A stretch of DNA of 64,000 nucleotides, from assembly GCF_002355335.1 (NCBI RefSeq), contig NZ_AP014946.1, positions 3,115,501 through 3,179,500 on the forward strand, given 5' to 3'. The position numbers were made by a program, and so were the translations under genes. Source of the DNA: Variibacter gotjawalensis (lineage in GTDB: Bacteria > Pseudomonadota > Alphaproteobacteria > Rhizobiales > Xanthobacteraceae). This document shows positions 53,196 through 62,634 of this stretch, piece by piece; positions within the stretch are counted from its first letter, which is position 1; each line of letters opens with the position of its first letter. Below the pieces are notes generated by a model. The model ran no database searches, was not told the origin of the DNA, and worked only from the letters and a program-made list of their open reading frames with translations.

Positions 53196-55199
53196 CTAGG
53201 CGAATTCCAAGATCACCGCGTCGACAGCAAGCGTCTCACCGGCTTTCGCGTGGACCTTCTTGACGACACCATCACGCTCGGCGCGCAGCACGTTTTCCAT
53301 CTTCATCGCTTCGACGACGGCGAGCGTCTCTCCCGCCTTCACGTCCTGGCCTTCGACGACCGCGATGGAAACCACAAGACCGGGCATCGGGCACAGCAAA
53401 CGCTTGCCCGAGTCCGACACCTTCTTCACCGGCATCAACTTGGCGGCAGCGGCCTCGGCTTGCGTGTAGACATGCGCGGTTGCCTGAGCGCCGCGATAGT
53501 TGATCAGCATGCCGTTCGGAATACCGCGGATCTGCAGGATCGCGGTTGCACCATCGACCTCGCCGCGCCAGACCGTTTCGCCCGGCCGCCACGTCGATGA
53601 AACGCGGATCGCCTTCTTCTTGCCGTCGAGCATGACCTTGAACGCGTCTCCATCCGCCGCGACGACGGCGGTGTATTCGCGCTCCCCGACCTTCACGCAG
53701 CGATCCGGATCGAACGTCACGACGCGGCCGCTCATCTGTCCGCTGATCTGACGCTTGCGCAAATTGCCCTGGTGATCGATCACAGCAGCAACAGCCGCCA
53801 TCATGCGTGCGTCGGCATCCTTCGGCGTCTGCGGATGGAAGCCTTGCGGAAACTCCTCGGCGATAAATCCGGTCGAGAGCGCCCCTTCGCGCCAGCGCGG
53901 ATGCTGCATCAGCGCGGAGACGAACGGGATGTTGTGTTGCACGCCGTCGATCGCGAAGGCATCGAGCGCGTCCGACTGCGCATCGATCGCCGCGAGACGC
54001 GTCGGCGCGTGTGTGACGAGCTTCGCGATCATCGGATCGTAGAACATCGAAATCTCGCCGCCGTCATAGACGCCGGTGTCGTTGCGCACCGTGATCCCGT
54101 TTGCAAAAGATTCCGGCGGCGGCTGATAGCGCGTGAGCCGCCCGATCGACGGCAGGAAGTTGCGATAAGGGTCTTCCGCGTAGATGCGGCTCTCGACCGC
54201 CCAGCCATCGAGCTTCACGTCGCTCTGCTTGATCGCGAGCTTTTCACCCGCAGCGACGCGGATCATCTGTTCGACGAGATCGATACCGGTGATCAGCTCT
54301 GTGACCGGATGCTCGACCTGCAGTCGCGTATTCATCTCGAGGAAGAAGAAGCTGCGATCCTGGCCCGCGACGAACTCGACCGTACCGGCCGAGTCGTAAT
54401 TCACGGCTTTCGCCAAAGCGACGGCTTGCTCGCCCATCTTCTTGCGCGTCTTCTCGTCGAGCAGCGGCGACGGCGCTTCCTCGATAACCTTCTGATTGCG
54501 GCGCTGGATCGAACATTCGCGCTCGCCGAGATAGATGACGTTGCCGTGCTTATCGCCGAGCACCTGAATTTCGATGTGGCGCGGATCGACGATGAACTTC
54601 TCGATGAACACGCGGTCGTCACCGAATGAAGACTTCGCCTCGGAGCGCGCACGATCAAAACCTTCTTCGACTTCGTTCGCGGCGTGCGCGATGCGCATGC
54701 CCTTGCCGCCACCGCCGGCGGACGCCTTGATCATCACCGGATAGCCGATCTCGTTGGCGATTTTCACCGCCTCTTTCGCGTCTTCGATGACGCCGAGATG
54801 GCCCGGCACTGTCGAGACCTTTGCGGCGGCCGCCGCCTTCTTCGACTCGATCTTGTCGCCCATGGCGGCGATCGCGCCGGGATTCGGCCCGATGAAGACT
54901 AGCCCCGCCTTCTCCAGCGCTTTTGGAAACGCCTCGCGCTCGGACAGGAAGCCGTAGCCCGGATGCACGGCCTCGGCACCCGTCTGCTTGCAGGCGTCGA
55001 TGATTTTATCGATGAGCAGGTAGGACTGCGCAGCGGGCGGCGGGCCGATATGCACGGCCGTATCGGCCATTTCGACATGAAGCGCGTTGCGATCGGCGTC
55101 CGAATAGACCGCGACAGTCTCGATCCCCATCCGGCGTGCGGTCTTGATGACGCGGCAGGCGATCTCGCCACGGTTGGCAATCAAAATACGCTTGAACAT
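53196..55199 (-). CDS. pccA: biotin carboxylase/biotin carrier subunit of acyl-CoA carboxylase (propionyl-CoA carboxylase alpha)
   Basis: A 667-residue protein with a biotin carboxylase domain (about 1-450: KRILIANRGEIACRVIKTAR, the ATP-grasp Gly-loop SAGGGGKGMRIAH and active-site EMNTRLQVEHPVTE) and a C-terminal biotinyl domain with VVEAMKMENVLRAE (Lys near 632). The central BT linker domain and length match propionyl-CoA carboxylase alpha, not acetyl-CoA AccC (~450 residues). It converts propionyl-CoA to methylmalonyl-CoA together with a beta subunit, which is not in the window. Confidence 0.92.
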   Translation of the reverse strand: MFKRILIANRGEIACRVIKTARRMGIETVAVYSDADRNALHVEMADTAVHIGPPPAAQSYLLIDKIIDACKQTGAEAVHPGYGFLSEREAFPKALEKAGLVFIGPNPGAIAAMGDKIESKKAAAAAKVSTVPGHLGVIEDAKEAVKIANEIGYPVMIKASAGGGGKGMRIAHAANEVEEGFDRARSEAKSSFGDDRVFIEKFIVDPRHIEIQVLGDKHGNVIYLGERECSIQRRNQKVIEEAPSPLLDEKTRKKMGEQAVALAKAVNYDSAGTVEFVAGQDRSFFFLEMNTRLQVEHPVTELITGIDLVEQMIRVAAGEKLAIKQSDVKLDGWAVESRIYAEDPYRNFLPSIGRLTRYQPPPESFANGITVRNDTGVYDGGEISMFYDPMIAKLVTHAPTRLAAIDAQSDALDAFAIDGVQHNIPFVSALMQHPRWREGALSTGFIAEEFPQGFHPQTPKDADARMMAAVAAVIDHQGNLRKRQISGQMSGRVVTFDPDRCVKVGEREYTAVVAADGDAFKVMLDGKKKAIRVSSTWRPGETVWRGEVDGATAILQIRGIPNGMLINYRGAQATAHVYTQAEAAAAKLMPVKKVSDSGKRLLCPMPGLVVSIAVVEGQDVKAGETLAVVEAMKMENVLRAERDGVVKKVHAKAGETLAVDAVILEFA

Positions 55200-55477
55200 T
55201 CCCCTTGGCCTCGTCCCACGCGCCCTAACTCGTTGTTTTCATGGGATGGGGCCGAAGCGAAACGTTGTCAACCACAACGCAGACCTGCACCCCACACCAG
55301 GTTGCCAGGAAGCATAGAACAAATTTCTCCCTCCCGCCTCGACCACAGTCGGTTCGCACTATTCATGCTCGATTGCGCCAATAGACGATTGCTATTTTTC
55401 CTTCCCCATTCCGAAGCGCAAAGACCTTGCCTATACAACGGGCCAGCATCCCGGCCTCAAACCAAGGAGACGTACCT

Positions 55478-56140
<663 letters not shown>

Positions 56141-56158
56141 GCACCCACAGACCTTAAC

Positions 56159-56206
56159 AATCGGCGCCGGACGCAGGCTTTATGCCTTGTGTTCGGCGCC
56201 GATTTG
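56159..56206 (+). terminator. long hairpin after the peroxiredoxin gene
   Basis: Eleven-base arms AATCGGCGCCG / CGGCGCCGATT bracket a 24-base loop, 18 bases after the stop. The T-run is short, so termination is probable but not certain. It lies in the 289-base gap before rpsF, which otherwise should hold the ribosomal operon promoter. Confidence 0.6.
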
Positions 56207-56429
56207 CGTATAACGCGCCCGTCTCCGTTTCCTGGTCGGAAGCTGAATGGATGGCGTGGCGATCCACAAGATCACTGCGCAGGGCCGATGGTCCGTTCAT
56301 CCGGTGTTTCCGGTACTCGGGCTTCGAGCCTTTCCCGAAAGGTTCGAGGAAGCTTGGCACCAGGAGGAGGCGTGGAACGGCCGCCGCGAGCTTGCTCGCC
56401 GTTGCGGCTTCACTTAAGGAAAGGATACT

Positions 56430-56882
56430 ATGCCACTCTACGAACACGTATTTCTTGCGCGTCAGGACGTGACCGCGCAACAGGTCGAAGAGCTCAACGC
56501 TCAGTACAAGACCATCATTGAAGGTCTCGGCGGCCAGGTCTTGAAGAACGAGTATTGGGGCGTCAAGACGCTCAACTATCGCATCAAGAAGAACCGCAAG
56601 GCACACTTCACGCTGCTCAACGTCGATGCTCCGCCGGCCGCTTTGGCCGAAGTCGAGCGTCAACAGGGCCTGTCGGAAGACGTTCTGCGTTTCATGACGG
56701 TTCGCGTCGAAGAGCACGAAGAAGGCCCGTCCGCGATGATGCGCAAGGCCGATCGTGATGACCGCGGCGACCGTGGTGATCGTGGCGACCGCGGCGATCG
56801 TGGTGACCGCCCGCGTCGTGACCGTGACGACCGTCCGCCGCGCCGCGACCGTGAAGAAGCTTCTGAAGGAGATGCGGCATGA
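56430..56882 (+). CDS. rpsF: 30S ribosomal protein S6 with charged repeat tail
   Basis: A 150-residue S6: body [20 protein letters not shown] to about residue 100, then an Asp/Arg/Gly tail (about 108-150) with five nearly perfect GDR/RGD triplets ([18 protein letters not shown]) and RRDR repeats. Rhizobial S6 often has such a disordered extension, but this one is a clean tandem triplet array, encoded by a degenerate nine-base DNA repeat near 56752-56850. The TGA overlaps the rpsR ATG. Confidence 0.96.
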   Translation: MPLYEHVFLARQDVTAQQVEELNAQYKTIIEGLGGQVLKNEYWGVKTLNYRIKKNRKAHFTLLNVDAPPAALAEVERQQGLSEDVLRFMTVRVEEHEEGPSAMMRKADRDDRGDRGDRGDRGDRGDRPRRDRDDRPPRRDREEASEGDAA

Positions 56883-57121
56883 ACGCACAAGCTGGAGCGC
56901 GTCGGCCGTTCTTCCGTCGCCGTAAGACCTGCCCGTTCACGGGCGCGAACGCACCGAAGATCGACTACAAGGACGTTCGTCTTCTGCAGCGCTACGTTTC
57001 CGAACGCGGCAAGATTGTCCCGAGCCGCATCACTGCGGTTTCGGCCAAGAAGCAGCGCGAGCTCGCGGTCGCCATCAAGCGCGCCCGTTTCCTCGGTTTG
57101 CTGCCGTACGTCATTCGCTAA
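56879..57121 (+). CDS. rpsR: 30S ribosomal protein S18
   Basis: An 80-residue S18: [15 protein letters not shown] is the zinc-ligand-like start and [20 protein letters not shown] the central rRNA-binding block. ATGA overlap with rpsF shows translational coupling. A strong terminator follows nine bases after the stop region. Confidence 0.96.
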   Translation: MNAQAGARRPFFRRRKTCPFTGANAPKIDYKDVRLLQRYVSERGKIVPSRITAVSAKKQRELAVAIKRARFLGLLPYVIR

Positions 57122-57126
57122 TTCGG

Positions 57127-57153
57127 CTGGCGCCTTCGGGCGCCAGTTTGTCT
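57127..57153 (+). terminator. intrinsic terminator with UUCG loop after rpsR
   Basis: CTGGCGCC-TTCG-GGCGCCAG is a perfect 8-base stem with the extra-stable UUCG tetraloop, followed by TTTGTCT. It would separate rpsF-rpsR from DUF2232-rplI, or act as an attenuator between them. Confidence 0.85.
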
Positions 57154-57219
57154 AACGAAAACTTGGTTGGGGCGGACGTTTGATCCGCCTCTAACCGCTC
57201 CGACGAGCGGGACAGCGAT

Positions 57220-58170
57220 ATGCTCTATGTGGGACTCATAGGCCTTGCGGCCGGACTAACCTCGGCGTTGCTTTTCGGCACGTTCGCGTCCGGCTCCTTG
57301 CTGTCCGTCCCCCTCTTCTACCTCTCCCCGCTCCCTATCCTGCTTGCCGCGCTCGGCTGGAGCCATCTCGCCGGTTTGATCGCTGCCGTCGTCGCCGCGT
57401 TGGTGTTGGGCGCGGTGTTCAGCTTCTCGTTCTTCGTTGCGTATCTCGTCGGCATCGGCCTGCCGGCCTGGTGGCTCGGCTACCTCGCGCTTCTCGGCCG
57501 CCCGGCGGCCAACGCGCCGGATGGCATCGAATGGTATCCGAGCGGGAAACTCCTCATCTGGGTATCGATCACCGCCGCGATCGTCGTCACGCTCCTTGTG
57601 CTGAGCGTCGCGACCGACGCCGATGAACTCCGCAACCGCCTTCGCCGCGCCTTCGAGCCGCTTATCAACAATCCAGCGATTCGCGGACGTGATGGCCAGT
57701 CGACGTTTGGCCAGGGCCTGTTGCAGGCACCGGAGCTGATCCTTCCCCCAGCCGCCGCGATCATCACCACGATGGTCGGCAGCCTCCTCCTCTATCTCGG
57801 CGGCCGGATCACGCGCGCCTCCGGACGCCTGCGCCGCACATGGCCCGATCTGTCCGCGATGGAATTCCCGCCGATGGCGCCGATCGGCTTCGCGCTGATT
57901 GTCAGCGGCGCGTTCCTTCTGTCCGGGATGCCGCAGGTGATCGCGGTCGTTCTGTCAGCCGCCGTCCTCACAGCCTGCGCGCTACTCGGCCTCGCCGTGC
58001 TGCACGCACTCACCCGCAATGTGGGCGGTCGCGGCATTCTTCTCGGCAGCGTCTACGGCGCTTCGCTCGTCTTCGGTTGGCCTTTGCTGCTCGCCGCCAT
58101 GCTCGGACTGGCCGACATGGCTCTCAATTTCCGGGGCCGCCTCAAGGCGCCTCCGTCTCAACCAAACTGA
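57220..58170 (+). CDS. DUF2232 membrane protein
   Basis: A 316-residue protein with about eight membrane helices, matching the DUF2232 (YybS-like) family that sits between rpsR and rplI in many alphaproteobacteria. Sequence blocks include FGTFASGSLLSVPLFYLSPL near the N-terminus and GIGLPAWWLGYLALLGRP. The molecular role is unknown; it resembles energy-coupling S-components in overall helix pattern. About 36 bases separate it from rplI. Confidence 0.85.
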   Translation: MLYVGLIGLAAGLTSALLFGTFASGSLLSVPLFYLSPLPILLAALGWSHLAGLIAAVVAALVLGAVFSFSFFVAYLVGIGLPAWWLGYLALLGRPAANAPDGIEWYPSGKLLIWVSITAAIVVTLLVLSVATDADELRNRLRRAFEPLINNPAIRGRDGQSTFGQGLLQAPELILPPAAAIITTMVGSLLLYLGGRITRASGRLRRTWPDLSAMEFPPMAPIGFALIVSGAFLLSGMPQVIAVVLSAAVLTACALLGLAVLHALTRNVGGRGILLGSVYGASLVFGWPLLLAAMLGLADMALNFRGRLKAPPSQPN

Positions 58171-58206
58171 ACAACCACAGCAAATCAGGACTGATAGGAG
58201 AACCAC

Positions 58207-58809
58207 ATGGAAGTCATTCTACTGCAACGTGTCGCCAAGCTGGGACAAATGGGCGAAGTCGTCCGCGTGAAGGACGGTTACGCGCGTAACTTCCTGCTGC
58301 CGACCGGCAAAGCGCTCCGCGCCACCGACGCAAACCGCACCCGCTTCGACGGCATGAAGTCCGATCTCGAAGCTCGCAACCTTCAGCAGAAGGGCGAGGC
58401 CGATAAGATCGCCAAGAAGCTCGACGGCAAGACCTTCGTCGTCCTGCGTCAGGCTTCGGACACCGGCCAGCTCTACGGCTCGGTTTCGCCGCGCGACATC
58501 GCTCTGCTCATCACGGAAGGCGGCTTCAAGCTCGACCGCAATCAGGTCCACATCTCGACCCCGATCAAGATGGTCGGCATGCATGTGATCCCGATCGGTC
58601 TGCATCCGGAAGTCGACGTCAACATCACGATGAACGTTGCGCGCAACGCCGACGAAGCCGCACGTCAGGCCAAGGGCGAAAACGTCACGGTCCGCCGCGA
58701 AGGCGGTGACGACGAAGTTGAAGAAGCCAAGGCCGTTGCCGAAGAGTTCTTCGAGCAGCCGCAGGAAGAGGCAGCCGCCGAAGAAGGCGAAGAGAACAAC
58801 GCCGCTTAA
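58207..58809 (+). CDS. rplI: 50S ribosomal protein L9
   Basis: A 200-residue L9. The N-terminal fold [20 protein letters not shown] and [15 protein letters not shown] is the family signature, followed by the linker helix and C-terminal rRNA-binding domain. About 45 residues of acidic, Glu-rich tail ([18 protein letters not shown]) follow, commonly seen in this order. TAGGAGAA lies before the ATG. Its stop overlaps the stop of the opposing cytochrome-like gene by four bases. Confidence 0.96.
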   Translation: MEVILLQRVAKLGQMGEVVRVKDGYARNFLLPTGKALRATDANRTRFDGMKSDLEARNLQQKGEADKIAKKLDGKTFVVLRQASDTGQLYGSVSPRDIALLITEGGFKLDRNQVHISTPIKMVGMHVIPIGLHPEVDVNITMNVARNADEAARQAKGENVTVRREGGDDEVEEAKAVAEEFFEQPQEEAAAEEGEENNAA

Positions 58810-59639
58810 GGCAGAGGCGCCGCGAACGGCTGAGTTTCAGTCGGCGCGGCACTCGGCGCAGTCTCGACGGAAGGTCCCGCGGTCTCGGCCGCGGGATTTT
58901 CTTTTTGCGTCGCCATCGTACCAGACGACGTTGCGCCGGACTGAGCGACTTCCGGCGGAGCCGACGGCAGCGCGGCCGTGACAGCAGGCGTCGGCTTAGC
59001 GGCTGCAGGTTTCTCCGGCGCGCTCGCCGGCACAGCGGCAGCTTGCGACGATTTCGGCGGCGTGTATGTGCGAGTCGTATCCGCACGGCTCGAAGCGCGA
59101 TCGTGCGCAAGTGGGACCGGCTGCGACGAAATCTGCACCGGCGAAGGATCGCCACCTGCGTTCAAGCCAACGCGGCTACGCTCGAGCGCTTCCTGCTTCT
59201 TCTCGGCGGCTTCTTTTGCGGCACGGCGCGCAGCGGCGCGCTCTTCCGCCGTCTGCGGCTTCGCTTGCGCGGCGTCAGGCGTAGCCGCTTCCGGCGTGCG
59301 AGCGGCTTGACGATCACGGCGCGGATCGGGCTTGCCGGGATCCTGCGCGGCGGCGCGTGCACCGCGGCCACTCGGATCGACGCCGCTACCGACGACGTAA
59401 GCCGCGAGTGTGCCGGCCATCTCGCGGCTCGACGTGTAGTGCTGACGCAGGAAGCCGGCGACTTGCCCGGTGTTGTTCGATTTCGCGAGGCCCTTCGCGC
59501 TGCGGTGACACGCCGCGCAGTTGCCCGCGAACAATTGCTGCGGCGATTTACCGGCGTCGAGATTCTGTGCCGAAGCTTCGGCCGACAGTGCCAGCAACGC
59601 GATCAAGCCGGACGCGGCGCGCAACGAACCGTTCAACAC
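58806..59639 (-). CDS. exported cytochrome c-like protein with long Pro/Ala tail
   Basis: A 277-residue protein: signal peptide ([13 protein letters not shown], cleavage near 24), one heme-binding motif CAACH (residues 40-44) and a possible Met ligand at SREMAGTL (near 73), so a mono-heme c-type domain of about 65 residues. The rest (about 95-277) is low complexity, rich in Pro, Ala, Thr and charged stretches, with no fold visible. Function unknown; it may carry electrons at the envelope. The last part of the gene also contains the rplI terminator on the other strand. Confidence 0.8.
   Translation of the reverse strand: MLNGSLRAASGLIALLALSAEASAQNLDAGKSPQQLFAGNCAACHRSAKGLAKSNNTGQVAGFLRQHYTSSREMAGTLAAYVVGSGVDPSGRGARAAAQDPGKPDPRRDRQAARTPEAATPDAAQAKPQTAEERAAARRAAKEAAEKKQEALERSRVGLNAGGDPSPVQISSQPVPLAHDRASSRADTTRTYTPPKSSQAAAVPASAPEKPAAAKPTPAVTAALPSAPPEVAQSGATSSGTMATQKENPAAETAGPSVETAPSAAPTETQPFAAPLP
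58875..58906 (+). terminator. rplI intrinsic terminator inside the opposite gene
   Basis: TCCCGCGG-tctcgg-CCGCGGGA is an 8-base stem followed by TTTTCTTTTT, a textbook Rho-independent terminator, 66 bases after the rplI stop. It lies wholly inside the coding sequence of the convergent cytochrome-like gene and encodes its [10 protein letters not shown] stretch. Confidence 0.85.
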
Positions 59640-59957
59640 GAGACTTCCCTCATTTCAACCGATTGGCGCAGCGAACGAATTCGCTGCAAGCTGTTACGTC
59701 GCCGAGATTTGTGGCGCACGCAAGGCCAGAAATGCTCGAACACTGGGCAAAACAAAGTGCCGAAAAAGCGTTACTAAAATACGTCACCCGGTGACGACTC
59801 ATCTGCCATGCATCGGTCAAGCGGAATCGCTTTTACGCACAACAAGTCGCAGCGATGGCTGTGAATAATGCGCAGAAGAAATGCGCGCACGACATCCTGA
59901 CCGACTCTGACCCGCGCGTGTGTTATCGCCAGCGTCCCGCAAGATAGACTGAGCATC
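59640..59957. promoter_or_regulatory. 318-base divergent gap upstream of dnaB
   Basis: Between the cytochrome-like gene (-) and dnaB (+). A palindrome CGTCACC-C-GGTGACG (59782-59796) sits nearly midway. Otherwise the stretch has no gene, RNA or clear promoter that I can recognise; both start regions should draw on it. Confidence 0.35.
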
Positions 59958-61448
59958 ATGGCGCTGATCGATTCGTCCGCACGCAAGGCACCGGCTGAGC
60001 CGATGTACCGCTCCGCTCCGCACAACATGGAGGCGGAGCAGGCGCTGCTCGGCGCAATCCTGATCAACAACGAAGCGTTCTATCGCGTCTCGGATTTTCT
60101 GAATCCGCCGCACTTCTTCGAGCCGCTGCATCAACGCCTGTACGAGCTCGTCGGCAGTTTGATCCGCGCCGGCAAAGTCGCGACGCCCGTAACGATGAAG
60201 ACGTTCCTTCCCGCTGATCTCGACATCGCCGGATTGAACGCGAACCAATATCTCGCGCGCCTCGCCGCCGAAGCGACGACGGTCATCAACGCGGGCGATT
60301 ACGGCCGCACGATTTACGATCTTGCGATCCGCCGTCAGCTGATCATCGTCGGCGAAGACATGGTCAACGTCGCATTCGACGCGCCCGTCGACTTCGCGCC
60401 GCAAACGCAGATCGAAGACGCCGAGCGCCGCCTCTACGAACTCGCCGAAACCGGCCGTTACGACGGCGGCTTCCAACGCTTCGCAGATGCGCTGACCAAT
60501 GCCGTCGACATGGCGGCGAAGGCCTATCAGCGTGACGGCAAACTCTCCGGCATCGCGACAGGCCTCAACGATCTCGACCGCATGATGGGCGGCCTGCAGC
60601 CGTCCGACTTGGTCATCCTCGCCGGCCGCCCAGGCATGGGCAAAACCGCGCTCGCGACGAACCTCGCCTACAACATCGCGCGCGCCTGGAAAGGCGAGAC
60701 CGCGCCGGACGGTCGCATATCGACCGTCAACGGCGGCATCGTCGGCTTCTTCTCGCTCGAAATGTCGGCCGAGCAGCTTGCGACACGTATCATCTCCGAG
60801 CAGACCGAGATCCCGTCTTACAAAATCCGCCGCGGCGAGATCGATACACGCGACTTCGACAAGATCGTCGGCGTCTCGCGCGAGATGGAAGTCATCCCGC
60901 TCTACATCGACGAGACCGGTGGTCTTTCGATCGCGCAGCTCACGGCGCGCGCGCGTCGGCTGAAGCGTCAGCGCGGCCTCGATCTTCTCGTCATCGATTA
61001 CTTGCAACTCCTGAGCGGATCGTCGAAGCGCGCCTCCGAAGGCCGTGTGCAGGAAATCACCGAAATCACCACCGGCCTCAAGGCGCTCGCCAAGGAATTG
61101 AAAGTCCCGGTGCTCGCGCTCTCGCAGTTGTCGCGTCAGGTCGAAACGCGCGACGACAAACGCCCGCAACTCTCCGACCTTCGTGAATCCGGCTCGATCG
61201 AGCAGGACGCCGACGTCGTGATGTTCGTGTTCCGCGAGGAATACTACTTGAAGAACAAGGAGCCGCGCACCGGCACCGAAGAGCACGTCAAGTGGCAGAC
61301 CGAGATGGAGCTTGTCCACGGCAAGGCTGAAGTCATCATCGGCAAGCAGCGCCACGGCCCGACCGGCACTGTTGCGCTGCAATTTGACGGACACGTCACC
61401 CGCTTCTCGGATCTCGCGCAGGACGGCCACTACCCGGCCCGCACCTAG
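59958..61448 (+). CDS. dnaB: replicative DNA helicase DnaB
   Basis: A 496-residue hexameric helicase for chromosome replication. The N-terminal collar domain begins HNMEAEQALLGAILINNEAF; the RecA-like domain has Walker A LAGRPGMGKTALATN (about 218-232), Walker B LDLLVIDYLQLLSG, and the DnaB arginine-finger region SDLRESGSIEQDADVVMFV. A small hairpin TAGTAC-tttc-GTACTA (61446-61461) overlaps the stop. Confidence 0.97.
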   Translation: MALIDSSARKAPAEPMYRSAPHNMEAEQALLGAILINNEAFYRVSDFLNPPHFFEPLHQRLYELVGSLIRAGKVATPVTMKTFLPADLDIAGLNANQYLARLAAEATTVINAGDYGRTIYDLAIRRQLIIVGEDMVNVAFDAPVDFAPQTQIEDAERRLYELAETGRYDGGFQRFADALTNAVDMAAKAYQRDGKLSGIATGLNDLDRMMGGLQPSDLVILAGRPGMGKTALATNLAYNIARAWKGETAPDGRISTVNGGIVGFFSLEMSAEQLATRIISEQTEIPSYKIRRGEIDTRDFDKIVGVSREMEVIPLYIDETGGLSIAQLTARARRLKRQRGLDLLVIDYLQLLSGSSKRASEGRVQEITEITTGLKALAKELKVPVLALSQLSRQVETRDDKRPQLSDLRESGSIEQDADVVMFVFREEYYLKNKEPRTGTEEHVKWQTEMELVHGKAEVIIGKQRHGPTGTVALQFDGHVTRFSDLAQDGHYPART

Positions 61449-61486
61449 TACTTTCGTACTACGGCACACCGTGGCAATGTCGGGGA

Positions 61487-62611
61487 ATGGCAAAATCATT
61501 TCCCCAAATCGACTTTACCGGCGCTTCGCTCACCATTGATCTGAACGCGCTCGTTGCAAATTGGCGCGCGCTTTCCGCGCACGCTCCCAACAGCGAATGC
61601 GCTGCCGTCGTCAAAGCCGACGCTTACGGTTGCGGCATCACACCGGTCAGCAACGCACTCTTCGCTGCGGGCTGCCGCACGTTTTTCGTCGCGCATATCA
61701 GTGAAGCCGCGAAGATCCGCGCCGAACATCAAGACGCGATCATCTACATTCTCAACGGGCTTCTCCCCGGCACATCGCGCGTTTATGCGGCGGGCAATTT
61801 TCGTCCCGTCCTCGGCAGCATGCCGGAGCTCGAAGAGTGGCGAGCCTTCTGTCACGCCGATGATTGGACGGGCGAAGCGGCGCTCCATGTCGACACCGGC
61901 ATGCAACGTCTCGGCCTATCGCTGGCCGAAGCCGCCTCGCTGGTGCAGGAGCAAGGTGCACTGCCCGCCTCCGTGACACTGTTGATGAGCCATCTCGCTA
62001 GCGCGGACGATCCGTCCAACGGTCTCAACGCCAAGCAGATCGGGCGCTTTCGCGAGTTGCGCGAGCTGTTCCCGAACCTGCGCGGTTCGCTGGCGAATTC
62101 GTCCGGCGTCTTCCTCGGCCCGGATACGCATCACGACGTCCTGCGCCCCGGAGTCGCGCTTTACGGCGTCAACCCGACGCCCGGCCACGTTAACCCGATG
62201 CGCCCCGTTGTCCGCCTCGATGCAACGATCGTCCAGGTCCGCGAAGTTTCCGAAGGCGAGACCGTCGGCTATGGCGGCGCCTGGGGCACATCGCGCCCGA
62301 GCCGCATCGCCATCATTTCGCTCGGCTATGCGGATGGTTTTCCGCGCGCCGCCGGCAGCAGCCGTCAGCAGACCGGCGCAGATGCGATGATCCACGGGCA
62401 CCGCTGCCCGCTCGCGGGCCGCGTCTCGATGGATCTCATCGCGATTGACGTGACCGATCTGCCGGACGGCAAGGTGAAGCGCGGCGACATCGCGTCACTC
62501 GTCAATGATGAGATCGATCTCGACGAAGTCGCCTCGCACGCGAAAACGATCGGGTATGAGGTGCTCACCCGCCTGGGCCAGCGCTATCGGCGTGTCTATA
62601 TTGGTGGCTGA
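61487..62611 (+). CDS. alr: alanine racemase
   Basis: A 374-residue PLP enzyme that makes D-alanine for peptidoglycan. PLP lysine in CAAVVKADAYGCGITPV (near residue 42), then LHVDTGMQRLGLS, GVALYGVNPTPG, and the catalytic Tyr loop GETVGYGGAWGTSRPSRIAI (near 258). GSM-type VSMDLIAIDVTDLP is the usual hinge. It begins 38 bases after dnaB and is part of the typical dnaB-alr-radA row. Confidence 0.96.
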   Translation: MAKSFPQIDFTGASLTIDLNALVANWRALSAHAPNSECAAVVKADAYGCGITPVSNALFAAGCRTFFVAHISEAAKIRAEHQDAIIYILNGLLPGTSRVYAAGNFRPVLGSMPELEEWRAFCHADDWTGEAALHVDTGMQRLGLSLAEAASLVQEQGALPASVTLLMSHLASADDPSNGLNAKQIGRFRELRELFPNLRGSLANSSGVFLGPDTHHDVLRPGVALYGVNPTPGHVNPMRPVVRLDATIVQVREVSEGETVGYGGAWGTSRPSRIAIISLGYADGFPRAAGSSRQQTGADAMIHGHRCPLAGRVSMDLIAIDVTDLPDGKVKRGDIASLVNDEIDLDEVASHAKTIGYEVLTRLGQRYRRVYIGG

Positions 62612-62634
62612 TTCACCAGGACGTTTCCGCCCGC

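Noticed and set aside
59817-61499. 560-codon open frame on the minus strand
   Set aside because: Antisense to dnaB over nearly its full length; long antisense frames are expected in GC-rich DNA with this codon use.
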